Shown here piece after piece: positions 1 to 7,356 of a stretch of 33,193 nucleotides of DNA. Source of the DNA: Clostridia bacterium (GTDB lineage Bacteria > Bacillota > Clostridia > Oscillospirales > Acutalibacteraceae); NCBI GenBank assembly GCA_017472225.1, contig JAFUQS010000074.1, positions 1 through 33,193 on the forward strand, given 5' to 3'. A model generated the notes under the pieces. The model was not told where the DNA came from and did no database searches. It was given only the letters and a program-made list of their open reading frames with translations. The position numbers and the translations under genes were made by a program. How positions within the stretch are numbered: position 1 is the first letter of the stretch; each line of letters starts with the position of its first letter.

Positions 1-240
1 CTCATCATCAAGATTTGCAGTATTTCTTCTTTTCTTGATGTATGCGAAATAGCTGTTTTTTGCTATTTGACAAAGCCAGACTCTTATATCGCAGTCACCG
101 CGGAATTTGTTGATAGAATAAAGAGCCTTATAAAATGTGTCACTCGTTATTTCTTCTGCGATATGTTCATCTCCTGAAAGTCTGCGGACATATAAATAAA
201 CATCGTTAAAATATTTACGGTATACTTCTTCAAATTCCAT
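1..240 (-). CDS. ECF-type RNA polymerase sigma factor, N-terminal part (cut by window edge)
   Basis: Reading the minus strand from an ATG at 240-238 gives 80 codons open to the window edge, starting MEFEEVYRKYFNDVYLYVRR and containing FRGDCDIRVWLCQIAKNSYF. This is the pattern of sigma-70 region 2 in ECF sigma factors: helices that bind core polymerase and the -10 element, with the aromatic/Arg-rich segment at about residues 50-70. The region 4 half lies outside the window. A strong ribosome binding site (AGGTGGTGAT) sits 6 to 8 bases before the ATG, which supports this start. It would direct RNA polymerase to a small regulon, often an envelope or stress response. The cognate anti-sigma factor would normally follow downstream and is not visible here. 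Family call is firm; regulon unknown. Confidence 0.85.
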   Translation of the reverse strand, partial: MEFEEVYRKYFNDVYLYVRRLSGDEHIAEEITSDTFYKALYSINKFRGDCDIRVWLCQIAKNSYFAYIKKRRNTANLDDE

Positions 241-403
241 TGCGTTATCACCACCTTTCACTTATATGATTCTTTTCACTTGTTAAATCTTACAGATTTT
301 ATGAAATTTTATCATACAAATGTTAAAATATCAAATTAGCGACAAGGATTATCCTTGCCATTAGCATATTCTTTCAAAGGAATTGATATATTAAAAGATT
401 AAC

Positions 404-446
404 AAGAATTCTCCTCGTAGCCACTCGCTATGAGGAGAATTCTTTT
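404..446. terminator. Long perfect hairpin at the end of the recombinase relic
   Basis: AAGAATTCTCCTC (404-416) pairs with GAGGAGAATTCTT (432-444), extended by four more pairs (one G-T) around the loop CCACTCG at 421-427. Four T follow on the plus strand. It lies next to the stop codon (451-449) of the recombinase remnant on the minus strand, so it was probably that gene's terminator. A closely related hairpin sits at 3577-3612. Confidence 0.7.
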
Positions 447-448
447 AT

Positions 449-659
449 TCAAGCTACTTTATCAATTCCCACCATAAACTGCTCAAAGTCAATATTAAAC
501 TCAACTTTTAATTTGTACCCTCGGCTAACCTCAACCCGTTTAATCAGACAGTTCACAATCATTTTCTTTTTCTCAAAGCTAGCTCAACAAATGTAAGCTG
601 AATAGATTCACGATTTATATTATTAAGCTCTGCTACTACATAATTTTCACCCATAACAA
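449..659 (-). pseudogene. Remnant of a large serine recombinase gene (C-terminal end)
   Basis: On the minus strand the segment ending with TGA at 451-449 reads KKKMIVNCLIKRVEVSRGY followed by KLKVEFNIDFEQFMVGIDKV. From memory this resembles the extreme C-terminus of large serine recombinases (resolvase/recombinase domain proteins) of Firmicutes mobile elements. Upstream, near 575, the frame shifts: the next piece (MGENYVVAELNNINRESIQL, then TFVELA) is readable only in another frame, and beyond about 660 nothing recognisable remains. The resolvase catalytic domain and the rest of the protein are absent, so this is an inactive fossil. A second, more decayed copy of the same gene end lies at 3613-3713. 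The 241-448 stretch before it holds only the sigma factor leader, AT-rich DNA and the 404-446 hairpin. Confidence 0.65.
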
Positions 660-694
660 AATAAGTCTTTCCGTTACACGCTGTCTGAAATATA

Positions 695-723
695 TTGATT
701 TTTCGTTTTCTTTATGGTATTCT
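695..723 (+). promoter_or_regulatory. Promoter of the esterase gene
   Basis: TTGATT (695-700), a 17-base spacer, and TATTCT (718-723) preceded by TGG, which gives an extended -10 (TGnTATTCT). The upstream in-frame TTG at 695 is therefore the -35 box and not a start codon. Confidence 0.6.
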
Positions 724-775
724 GTATGTAACATACAAAGCTTACGAAGTCAATTTAGAGAAAGAGGTTTTAATT

Positions 776-1654
776 ATGCTTGACAAGATAGTAGCTTTTT
801 TCATGAGCATTATAGCATTTTTCGGTTCGTTTTTCGGTGTTGATATTGCTTCTGAATATGAGATTTTTAAAGATGTTGTTTATGGCGAAGCCGAAATAAA
901 TATTATGGATATCTATGTTCCTGACAGTGCTTATGAAAATAATACTAACGGTTGTGTTTTGTTCATTCACGGTGGCTCATGGACAAGAGGAACTAAAGAG
1001 GATATGGAGGCTGACTGTAAGGAGCTTGCTGAAAAAGGTTATATAACCGCAACAATGAACTATACCTTATATTCAGAAGAAACAACTGATACATATAGTG
1101 TCAGTACAGTTCTTGATGAAATAGGAATGGCTATTGACAAAATCAAAAGCTTTTCTGAAGAAAAAGGACTTAATGTGACAAAAATTGCAACATCAGGTTA
1201 TTCCGCAGGGGCTCATCTTTCAATGCTTTATTCCTATTCAAGAGCAAACGAAAGTGCCATTCCGCTTGTTTTTACCGCAAACCGGGTTGGTCCTGCTGAT
1301 TTTAGTGCAGAAATATGGGGTGAGCTTGGACCAAATCTTGCAATTCTTCTTGCCGGGGTTGAAACCTATCAAGAATATGTAAATGAAGGAAAAGAAGATG
1401 AGTTGGTTGCTCTTGTTTCTCCGGTAACATATGTTACAAGAAAAACCATACCTTCACTTTTTGGATATGGTGCAAAGGACCCGATAGTTGCCTTCGGTAA
1501 TGCAGAATCAATTATGAAGGCTTTTGACAATGCTGCTGCACCTTATGATATGATAGTATATCCAAATTCCGGACACGCACTTTTACTTGATTCAGATAAG
1601 GCTGAAGAATATTCGTCAAAATTGGTTGAATACTGTGAAAAATATTTTTCTTGA
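776..1654 (+). CDS. Alpha/beta-hydrolase (esterase/lipase-like), probably secreted or membrane-anchored
   Basis: The 292-residue product starts at the ATG at 776, after AGAAAGAGG; the frame is open further upstream only because it runs through the promoter. The N-terminus (LDKIVAFFMSIIAFFGSFFG) is a hydrophobic signal or anchor segment. Then come the oxyanion-hole motif HGGSW (about residues 65-69), the nucleophile elbow GYSAG (about 145), an acid in GAKDP (about 234) and the catalytic His in SGHALL (about 269), in the order expected for the hormone-sensitive-lipase / BD-FAE-like esterase group. Substrate cannot be read from sequence; acetyl or feruloyl esters of polysaccharides, or short lipids, are plausible. 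It stands alone with its own promoter and terminator, inside a segment flanked by recombinase relics. Fold call is firm, substrate open. Confidence 0.85.
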   Translation: MLDKIVAFFMSIIAFFGSFFGVDIASEYEIFKDVVYGEAEINIMDIYVPDSAYENNTNGCVLFIHGGSWTRGTKEDMEADCKELAEKGYITATMNYTLYSEETTDTYSVSTVLDEIGMAIDKIKSFSEEKGLNVTKIATSGYSAGAHLSMLYSYSRANESAIPLVFTANRVGPADFSAEIWGELGPNLAILLAGVETYQEYVNEGKEDELVALVSPVTYVTRKTIPSLFGYGAKDPIVAFGNAESIMKAFDNAAAPYDMIVYPNSGHALLLDSDKAEEYSSKLVEYCEKYFS

Positions 1655-1671
1655 AAAAATAAAACAGCACG

Positions 1672-1705
1672 AAAAGAACGGCAGGGATATTCCCGCCGTT
1701 CTTTT
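1672..1705 (+). terminator. Rho-independent terminator after the esterase gene
   Basis: AAAAGAACGGC (1672-1682) pairs with GCCGTTCTTTT (1695-1705), with inner pairs GGGA/TCCC around a TAT loop. It lies 18 bases after the stop codon and ends in a T-run. Confidence 0.85.
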
Positions 1706-1731
1706 AGCTTTTTTTCACTATCAATAAGAAA

Positions 1732-1767
1732 TAACCGTTCGCCGGCTTTACTGACAACGAACGGTTA
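1732..1767. repeat. 10-bp perfect inverted repeat between the esterase and membrane protein genes
   Basis: TAACCGTTCG (1732-1741) and CGAACGGTTA (1758-1767) are perfect inverse copies separated by 16 bases. There is no T-run after it, so it may be a processing hairpin, or an operator site for the promoter 55 bases downstream. Confidence 0.5.
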
Positions 1768-1821
1768 ATTATAACTGTTTGATGAGGCATCTTCTGTTTT
1801 GCTGTTTGCACTTGCAATTTG

Positions 1822-1850
1822 TTGAAATGTTATTATACTTATGATATAAT
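1822..1850 (+). promoter_or_regulatory. Promoter of the 1885-3564 membrane protein gene
   Basis: TTGAAA (1822-1827), 17-base spacer, TATAAT (1845-1850) with an upstream TGA giving an extended -10. It overlaps the upstream open frame and therefore supports the start at 1885. Confidence 0.75.
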
Positions 1851-1884
1851 TATTACATCGGAATCTGAAAAGGAGTTGACAGAT

Positions 1885-3564
1885 ATGAAAAAAGTCAAAA
1901 TTTACCCGTACATATTTGGAGCTATTGCTGCTTTGTTGTTTCTGGGCTTAAGTTTATATATTTTTTGTCCTGCACTTAATGTTCATAATTTGGGGTTATG
2001 GATAATTATTGATATTACTGTTTTAATTTTTGTGGTTGTTGAGCGTCTGACAAAAGGCTGTAAAGATTTTGGTTGGGTAACCATGAAACAAAAAACAGGC
2101 TCAAAAGGCAGAGGCAAGAAATTCACAAAGTTTAATTTTGATATAAAATACTATATAGCTCCTATCGCTTTTACTGCTTTGATAATTTTGATTGGTGTTA
2201 TAGGAAGCACGGTCTTCAATGCTACATCTTACTCAAAAATATTGAAGGTTTCGGATTCGGATTTTTCTGTTGATTTGGCTGAATCGGTAGGTACAGATTC
2301 CATCGCTTTAATGGATACTAAATCTGCACAGATGCTTGGTGACCGTGAAATCGGAGCTCTTTCAGATGTCGTAAGTCAGTTCAATGTTTCCTATGATTAC
2401 ACACAGATAGATTATAACGGAAAGCCTGTTAAAGTTTCCGCATTGGAATATGCAGGATTCTTCAAATGGATGAACAACAAAAATAACGGCATCAAAGGTT
2501 ATGTAACCGTTAATCCTGTTTCGATGTCTGCTTCGTTTGAAAAATCAGAAGGAATGAAATATGTTCCCTCGGCGTTTTTCTCTGAAGATGCATACAGATA
2601 TCTTTGGACAAAATATCCTGCTCTTATGTTGGATAACTTGCACTTTGAAATTGATGAAAGCGGAAAGCCGTATTATGTTGCTTCCGTTATTGAAAAAACA
2701 ATTGGTTTATTTGGCGGAAAAACAGTGAGCGGATGTATTGTTCTTGACCCTGTAAGTGGTGCGACAGAGAAATACGATGTAGCAGACATTCCCAAATGGA
2801 TAGATGTTGTTTTTTGCGGCGATCTGATATGTGAACAATATAATTGGTATGGTATGTTTCAGAACGGTTATATGAACAGCTTGTTCGCAAAAAAAGGTTG
2901 TAAACAGGTTACAACATATCATTCAAGTGATGATGAAGCAGATGATGAAACACCTGTTTCTGATTACGGATATGTTGCTAAAGACGGTGATATATGGATT
3001 TATACGGGTGTAACATCCGTAAACGGTGACAGTTCAAACATCGGTTTCCTTTTGGCAAATGAAAGAACAGGCGAAAGCCGTTACTATTCAATTGCAGGTG
3101 CCGATGAAAAATCAGCTATGGCGGCTGCAGAGGGTGAAGTTCAGGAAAAGGGTTATCAGGCTTCTTTCCCGTCACTTATCAATATTGACGGACATCCCAC
3201 ATATATCATGGTTTTAAAAGATTCCGGTGGTCTGGTAAAGCTTTATGCAACAGTAAATGTTGAACAGTATAATATTGTTACCACAGCTGCAACTCAGGCT
3301 GAATGTATTAAAAAATATAAAACAGCTCTCGGCATAGAAAGCGATGAAATAACAGCAGATATAAAAGAAAAAACAATAACTATTGCAGCAATAAAATATA
3401 TTGATATTGACGGAAACACTTATATTTATCTGATTGACAGCGACAATAACATATTTAAAGCAAAAGCAAGCGCTAATGAAAATATGCTTTTATTAAATGT
3501 TGGTGATAAAGTTAAGATTTCATATTCCGGAAAAACAATCACTTTATGTGAAAAAGTGGGATAA
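1885..3564 (+). CDS. Three-TM membrane protein with a large conserved outer domain, unknown function
   Basis: The 559-residue protein begins at the ATG at 1885, six bases after AAGGAGTTG. Three membrane segments are visible: about residues 7-27 (YPYIFGAIAALLFLGLSLYI), 35-54 (WIIIDITVLIFVVVERL) and 90-111 (YYIAPIAFTALIILIGVIGS). The remaining 440 or so residues are probably outside the cell. They include VSGCIVLDPVSGATEKYDV, DIPKWIDVV, IYTGVTSVNGDSSNIGFLL and LANERTGESRYYSI, phrases I recall from a widespread uncharacterised Firmicutes protein family without an assigned activity. The last 70 residues (TITIAAIKYIDIDGNTYIYL, then NVGDKVKISYSGKTI) look like a small OB-fold-like beta barrel. It has its own promoter and terminator. 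No enzymatic motif was found, so I do not assign a function. Confidence 0.8.
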   Translation: MKKVKIYPYIFGAIAALLFLGLSLYIFCPALNVHNLGLWIIIDITVLIFVVVERLTKGCKDFGWVTMKQKTGSKGRGKKFTKFNFDIKYYIAPIAFTALIILIGVIGSTVFNATSYSKILKVSDSDFSVDLAESVGTDSIALMDTKSAQMLGDREIGALSDVVSQFNVSYDYTQIDYNGKPVKVSALEYAGFFKWMNNKNNGIKGYVTVNPVSMSASFEKSEGMKYVPSAFFSEDAYRYLWTKYPALMLDNLHFEIDESGKPYYVASVIEKTIGLFGGKTVSGCIVLDPVSGATEKYDVADIPKWIDVVFCGDLICEQYNWYGMFQNGYMNSLFAKKGCKQVTTYHSSDDEADDETPVSDYGYVAKDGDIWIYTGVTSVNGDSSNIGFLLANERTGESRYYSIAGADEKSAMAAAEGEVQEKGYQASFPSLINIDGHPTYIMVLKDSGGLVKLYATVNVEQYNIVTTAATQAECIKKYKTALGIESDEITADIKEKTITIAAIKYIDIDGNTYIYLIDSDNNIFKAKASANENMLLLNVGDKVKISYSGKTITLCEKVG

Positions 3565-3576
3565 CGGACAAACTAT

Positions 3577-3612
3577 AAAAACTCCTCGCAGTTTACACTG
3601 CGAGGAGTTTTT
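3577..3612 (+). terminator. Strong terminator after the membrane protein gene
   Basis: AAAAACTCCTCGCAG (3577-3591) pairs perfectly with CTGCGAGGAGTTTTT (3598-3612) around the loop TTTACA. The core CTCCTCG is shared with the hairpin at 404-446. It can work in both directions. Confidence 0.9.
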
Positions 3613-3713
3613 CACTACACCCCACACCTCATCCACCCCCACCATGACCTGCTGAAATCAATATTAAACTTAACTTTCAGCTTGTACCCTCGAAAAATCT
3701 AAACCCGTTCCTG
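3613..3713 (-). pseudogene. Second, heavily decayed serine recombinase 3' end
   Basis: This stretch aligns by eye with 449-550: the shared pieces include TCAATATTAAACT, TTGTACCCTCG and AACCCGTT, in the same order and orientation and next to a similar CTCCTCG hairpin. On the minus strand it reads GYKLKVKFNIDF-like in pieces, with a one-base deletion relative to the first copy. No open frame survives. The rest of the 3565-3852 gap holds the terminator and AT-rich DNA with no gene that I can see. Confidence 0.55.
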
Positions 3714-3829
3714 AAAACAAATTCACCGTTACTGACCTTTGTCTATAATACTGTATGGGAAATTCTAAAAAATAATTTTAAAACATTTTGTAAAAATTAT
3801 TATATTTTCGAACTAAATGTCTCAATTTG

Positions 3830-3850
3830 CACAGATTGACCAATTTTGTG
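3830..3850. promoter_or_regulatory. Candidate operator just upstream of the ligase-1 promoter
   Basis: An imperfect dyad centred on ATTG-AC-CAAT (3835-3844) with outer CACA and TGTG arms. It lies 3 to 23 bases before the -35 box at 3853, a place typical for an activator or repressor site. Dyad symmetry is seen; a bound protein is inferred. Confidence 0.35.
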
Positions 3851-3852
3851 TG

Positions 3853-3881
3853 TTGACAATGACAAAATACACCTATATAAT
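3853..3881 (+). promoter_or_regulatory. Perfect consensus sigma-A promoter for ligase 1
   Basis: TTGACA (3853-3858), exactly 17 bases, TATAAT (3876-3881): full match to the vegetative consensus, 42 bases before the start codon. It is the best promoter in the window and implies strong transcription unless repressed. Confidence 0.9.
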
Positions 3882-3922
3882 TACAATAATTTATGTAAGA
3901 TATTATAATTTACGGAGGAAAA

Positions 3923-5635
3923 ATGATGTTAAATTTACCGCAGTTTACAATGGACGAGGTTTTGCCTGATTATGCGAATATGAACCTTTATGAGTTTTTG
4001 ATTGCTTGTCTTTATCCTCATAAAGAAGATTATCCCATGTTTCAGTTTAAGCTTACCGACCACATGAGAAGTGAATTCTTTGAGGATGTTGAAGCAATGG
4101 CTGTATATTTCAAGGAAGAGCTTGGCATGAAGGCAGGGGATGCTTATTCTCTTTTTATCCCGAATTCAATTGAAGAGGTTGTGTCTCTTTTTGCACTGAA
4201 TAAAATCGGTTGCATTGCAAATCTCATTCATCCCTTGTTCCCGCCTGAAGCTATGAAGGCTTCTGTTACATATACAAAGTCAAAGGGCGTTCTTCTTTAT
4301 GATATGTTCCTTCATCAGCACGCTTCAACTCTCGCTGCTATAGAAGATATCGACATCATTGTTACAACTCCCGTGCTTTATGCAGCACCTGTTGCAAAAA
4401 AATATTATGTCCGTCCTGACGAAAAGGCTCTGGCAGTTGCGCAGGCTAACAACCTGACTGTTAAATTCTTCGGCGATATTCTCAAAAAGTATCAGGGTCA
4501 GAAGACTGAAGGTCTTTACAGAAGCGGTGACCTTGTTGCGGTTTATATGAACGGCGGCGGCACAACAGGTGTCAGCAGAACAATCATGCTTTCTTCCACT
4601 GCTCTGAATGCAGTTACCAAAAATGCCCTCGGTGCTGCAACTCTCTGTGATTATAAGGCAGGAGAGCTTTCAAAGATATTGGCCCTTCCTTTCTTCCATG
4701 CATATGGTCTTGTTGCCGGACTTCTGACCACAATGGTTTCAGGCTGGAAGTCAATTCCTATGGCACGTTTTGAAGCTGATGAATATATTTCTTATCTTAA
4801 GGCTAACAAGTGCTACGAGGTTGTCGGTGTACCCAATATGTTCCGCAAGCTTCTTGCTCATCCCGATTTTGCAGGTGAGCATCTGAAGTATGTCAAATAC
4901 GCTTTTGCGGGCGGTGACTATGTTCCCATTGATTTCCTCAAGAGATTCAATGACCTTATGGCTGAATACGGTGCAGAGGCAACTCTTATGCCCGGCTACG
5001 GACTTACCGAGTGCGGTGCAGTTGACTGCATCAATATGCCTTGGCTCACAAAGCCCGGTACAGTCGGCAAATACCTCAAAACCATCCGTGCTGCTATTTT
5101 TGACGAGGAGCAGAATGAGCTTCCCTTGGGCTCAGTGGGTGAAATTGCTTTCAGCGGCAACACTCTTATGAAAGGCTACCTCATGCCTGACGGAAGACTC
5201 GGCGAAGGCCTTTACACTGATAAAAACGGTAAGCAGTGGGTTCTTACAGGTGACCTTGGTAAAATGGATGAGGACGGCTATATCACCTTCATGGCAAGAA
5301 AGAAGAGAGTTATCATCATTTCCGGCTATAATGTATTCCCGGCAGATATCGAAAATCTTCTTGAGACCCTTCCTTTCCTCACAGAAAGCTGTGCAGTTCA
5401 GGGCTATGACGAGGATAAGAAGCCTATCGTACGCCTTTACATTGTTCTTTCTCCTGAGGCTGATGCAGAAAAGCTTGATGAATATAAAAAGATAATTATT
5501 GAGAAGTGCTCCACACTCAGCACATTCTCAGTACCCCGTGATATCCGTGTTATTGATGCACTTCCGAGAACAAGACTCGAGAAGGTTGACTTCTTAAAGC
5601 TTACAGAAGTCAGAACAGAAGAACACAAAACCTGA
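3923..5635 (+). CDS. AMP-forming acyl/aminoacyl ligase 1 (ANL superfamily)
   Basis: This 570-residue protein (or 569 from the second ATG at 3926, which is better spaced from GGAGG at 3914) belongs to the adenylate-forming ANL superfamily, which makes an acyl-adenylate from ATP and a carboxylic acid and passes the acyl group to CoA or a carrier thiol. Visible motifs: the phosphate loop NGGGTTG (residues 210-216), GYGLTE (358-363), TGD (442-444), KKRVIIISGYNVFP (hinge and C-domain) and the catalytic lysine in PRTRLEK (K554). Two positions are atypical: the lysine usual after the phosphate loop is Arg (VSRTIMLSS), and the Gly usually before the catalytic lysine is Glu. It is followed by ligase 2, a condensation protein and a carrier protein, so it probably loads or prepares a building block for them. 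Substrate unknown. Confidence 0.9.
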   Translation: MMLNLPQFTMDEVLPDYANMNLYEFLIACLYPHKEDYPMFQFKLTDHMRSEFFEDVEAMAVYFKEELGMKAGDAYSLFIPNSIEEVVSLFALNKIGCIANLIHPLFPPEAMKASVTYTKSKGVLLYDMFLHQHASTLAAIEDIDIIVTTPVLYAAPVAKKYYVRPDEKALAVAQANNLTVKFFGDILKKYQGQKTEGLYRSGDLVAVYMNGGGTTGVSRTIMLSSTALNAVTKNALGAATLCDYKAGELSKILALPFFHAYGLVAGLLTTMVSGWKSIPMARFEADEYISYLKANKCYEVVGVPNMFRKLLAHPDFAGEHLKYVKYAFAGGDYVPIDFLKRFNDLMAEYGAEATLMPGYGLTECGAVDCINMPWLTKPGTVGKYLKTIRAAIFDEEQNELPLGSVGEIAFSGNTLMKGYLMPDGRLGEGLYTDKNGKQWVLTGDLGKMDEDGYITFMARKKRVIIISGYNVFPADIENLLETLPFLTESCAVQGYDEDKKPIVRLYIVLSPEADAEKLDEYKKIIIEKCSTLSTFSVPRDIRVIDALPRTRLEKVDFLKLTEVRTEEHKT

Positions 5636-5646
5636 TTTTGATGAGT

Positions 5647-5718
5647 GATAACGATTGCAAGTTCATTAAAAGCAACCGATTAGACAAATCTTTGCTCATA
5701 TGAATTGCAATCGTTATT
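5647..5718. repeat. Extended inverted repeat between the two ligase genes (terminator or operator)
   Basis: ATAACGATTGCAA (5648-5660) is the exact inverse of TTGCAATCGTTAT (5705-5717). TTCAT/ATGAA and AGCAA/TTGCT pairs inside extend it into one long, slightly bulged hairpin of about 70 bases. A T-rich stretch (TTCTTTTG) follows, so it may terminate ligase 1 transcripts. Its right arm is also the -35 box of the next promoter. Confidence 0.75.
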
Positions 5719-5733
5719 CTTTTGTGTTATAAT
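5705..5733 (+). promoter_or_regulatory. Promoter for ligase 2, condensation protein and carrier protein
   Basis: TTGCAA (5705-5710), 17-base spacer, TATAAT (5728-5733), 63 bases before the ligase 2 start. The -35 box lies inside the right arm of the 5648-5717 palindrome. Confidence 0.75.
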
Positions 5734-5796
5734 TATTCTATTGTCGTATTATATGAATGTTTTCAAATAAAAGATTAAAGCAAAGGGTGAACAGAA

Positions 5797-7335
5797 ATGA
5801 AGCTTGAAAATGTGCCTACAATAAGGGATTTATTGGATATTGCTCCCACAAAGCATAATGACAGAACATTTATCAAATATATCCGTGACGGTGAAATTAT
5901 TGAAAAAAAGTTCAGTGAGGTCAGAAGTGACGGTCTTGCGGTTTGCCGTAAGCTGCGCCATGAGCTGCCCGAAAGAACACATATTGCAATTATAAGCAAG
6001 AGCACTTATGAATACATAGTTTCCATGACCGGTGTTCTTGTGGGCGGTCATGTGGCAGTTCCCATTGATCCGGAATCAACTGCTGAAGATGCTGCAGCAA
6101 TTATCAACGATTCTGATTCAACTGCAATTTTATATGGTAAGGAATTTGCTGACAGAATAGAAGAGGTTAAAGCTCTTTGCCCGAAAATCAGCTTTGAAAT
6201 GGTTATCAGCTATTCGGAAGAATTTGTCAGAATATACGAGGAATATTCCGAAACATCACCTTATGCAGCTTTGTCTGATTTCAAGATGGATCCCGAGGCG
6301 TGTGCCCTTATCATTTATACCTCAGGCACAACGGGTGATAAAAAGGGTGTAATGCTTTCAAGTGAAGCACTTGTAAGTAACCTCATTTTTGATCCTTATG
6401 ATGATATTGTTGTCCGTGTGGATGTAATACTCTCTGTTTTGCCTCTGCATCACATTTTCTGCTTCATCTGTGGATATATCGGACCGCTTAATATCGGTAA
6501 CTGTGTATGTCTTAACGGTGAAATGCGTGACCTTTTCAAGAATCTTCTTATATTCAAGCCCGACCAGATCCGAGTAGTACCCATGATAGCTCAGGCAATT
6601 CTTGGCCGTATCCGTGCTGTTCAGGCTAAAAATCTTCAGCTTTCACCTAAGGAGGCTGCAGCACAGGTTACCGGCGGAAATCTTGATATGATGCTTTCCG
6701 GTGGTGCGCATCTTGATGCTTCCTTAAGCAAAGCCTTTGAGGAGTATGGAATTTTCCTCAGACAGGGCTACGGCATGAGTGAGGCAAGCGGCAAGGTTAC
6801 TCTCCCTGACCCCGATTGCCCCATTAACAGCGCAGGCAGACTTATGAGTACCATAAACGCCCGTATTGTTGACGGTGAATTGCAGCTTGATACCCCGGGC
6901 CTTATGTTGGGTTATTATAAAAGACCGGAGGAGACAGCCGAGGTTATAACCGAGGACGGTTGGCTTCGTACGGGAGATATCGCTCACATTGATGAAAACG
7001 GAGTGCTTTTCATCACGGGCAGAGCAAAGAATCTTATTATTCTTTCCAACGGTGAAAATGTTTCTCCCGAGGGAATTGAAAACAGATATAAAGAGAATAA
7101 GCTTGTCAGCGAGGTTCTCGTTTATGCCGAAAAGGATGTTATCATTGCTGAAATTTATCCCAACGAGGAATATGCTGAAATTGCCAACATAACAGATATC
7201 GAAGCTGCACTCGAAGAGCTTACCGACAAGCTGAATGAGTCTGCACTTCCTTCTGAAAGAGTTGAAAAAATCATTGTCCGTGATACACCCTTAGAGAAGA
7301 CCTCAACCGGCAAAATCAAGCGTAATATCAATTAA
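5797..7335 (+). CDS. AMP-forming acyl/aminoacyl ligase 2 (ANL superfamily)
   Basis: The 512-residue product is a complete, canonical adenylate-forming enzyme: phosphate loop YTSGTTGDKKG (from residue 174), GYGMSE (324-329), TGD (392-394), GRAKNLIILSNGENVSPEGI (hinge region) and the catalytic lysine in STGKIKR (K506), six residues from the end. Start ATG at 5797 follows AAAGGGTGAACAG. Unlike ligase 1, every core motif is standard. Such enzymes are either acyl-CoA synthetases or stand-alone NRPS adenylation enzymes. The next two genes are a condensation protein and a carrier protein 21 and 0 bases apart, which favours charging of that carrier. It is not an obvious DltA, since no dltB or dltD neighbour is present. 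The two ligases differ clearly from each other, so they likely use different acids. Confidence 0.92.
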   Translation: MKLENVPTIRDLLDIAPTKHNDRTFIKYIRDGEIIEKKFSEVRSDGLAVCRKLRHELPERTHIAIISKSTYEYIVSMTGVLVGGHVAVPIDPESTAEDAAAIINDSDSTAILYGKEFADRIEEVKALCPKISFEMVISYSEEFVRIYEEYSETSPYAALSDFKMDPEACALIIYTSGTTGDKKGVMLSSEALVSNLIFDPYDDIVVRVDVILSVLPLHHIFCFICGYIGPLNIGNCVCLNGEMRDLFKNLLIFKPDQIRVVPMIAQAILGRIRAVQAKNLQLSPKEAAAQVTGGNLDMMLSGGAHLDASLSKAFEEYGIFLRQGYGMSEASGKVTLPDPDCPINSAGRLMSTINARIVDGELQLDTPGLMLGYYKRPEETAEVITEDGWLRTGDIAHIDENGVLFITGRAKNLIILSNGENVSPEGIENRYKENKLVSEVLVYAEKDVIIAEIYPNEEYAEIANITDIEAALEELTDKLNESALPSERVEKIIVRDTPLEKTSTGKIKRNIN

Positions 7336-7356
7336 AAAAGCAAGGAGTGGTGCCTG

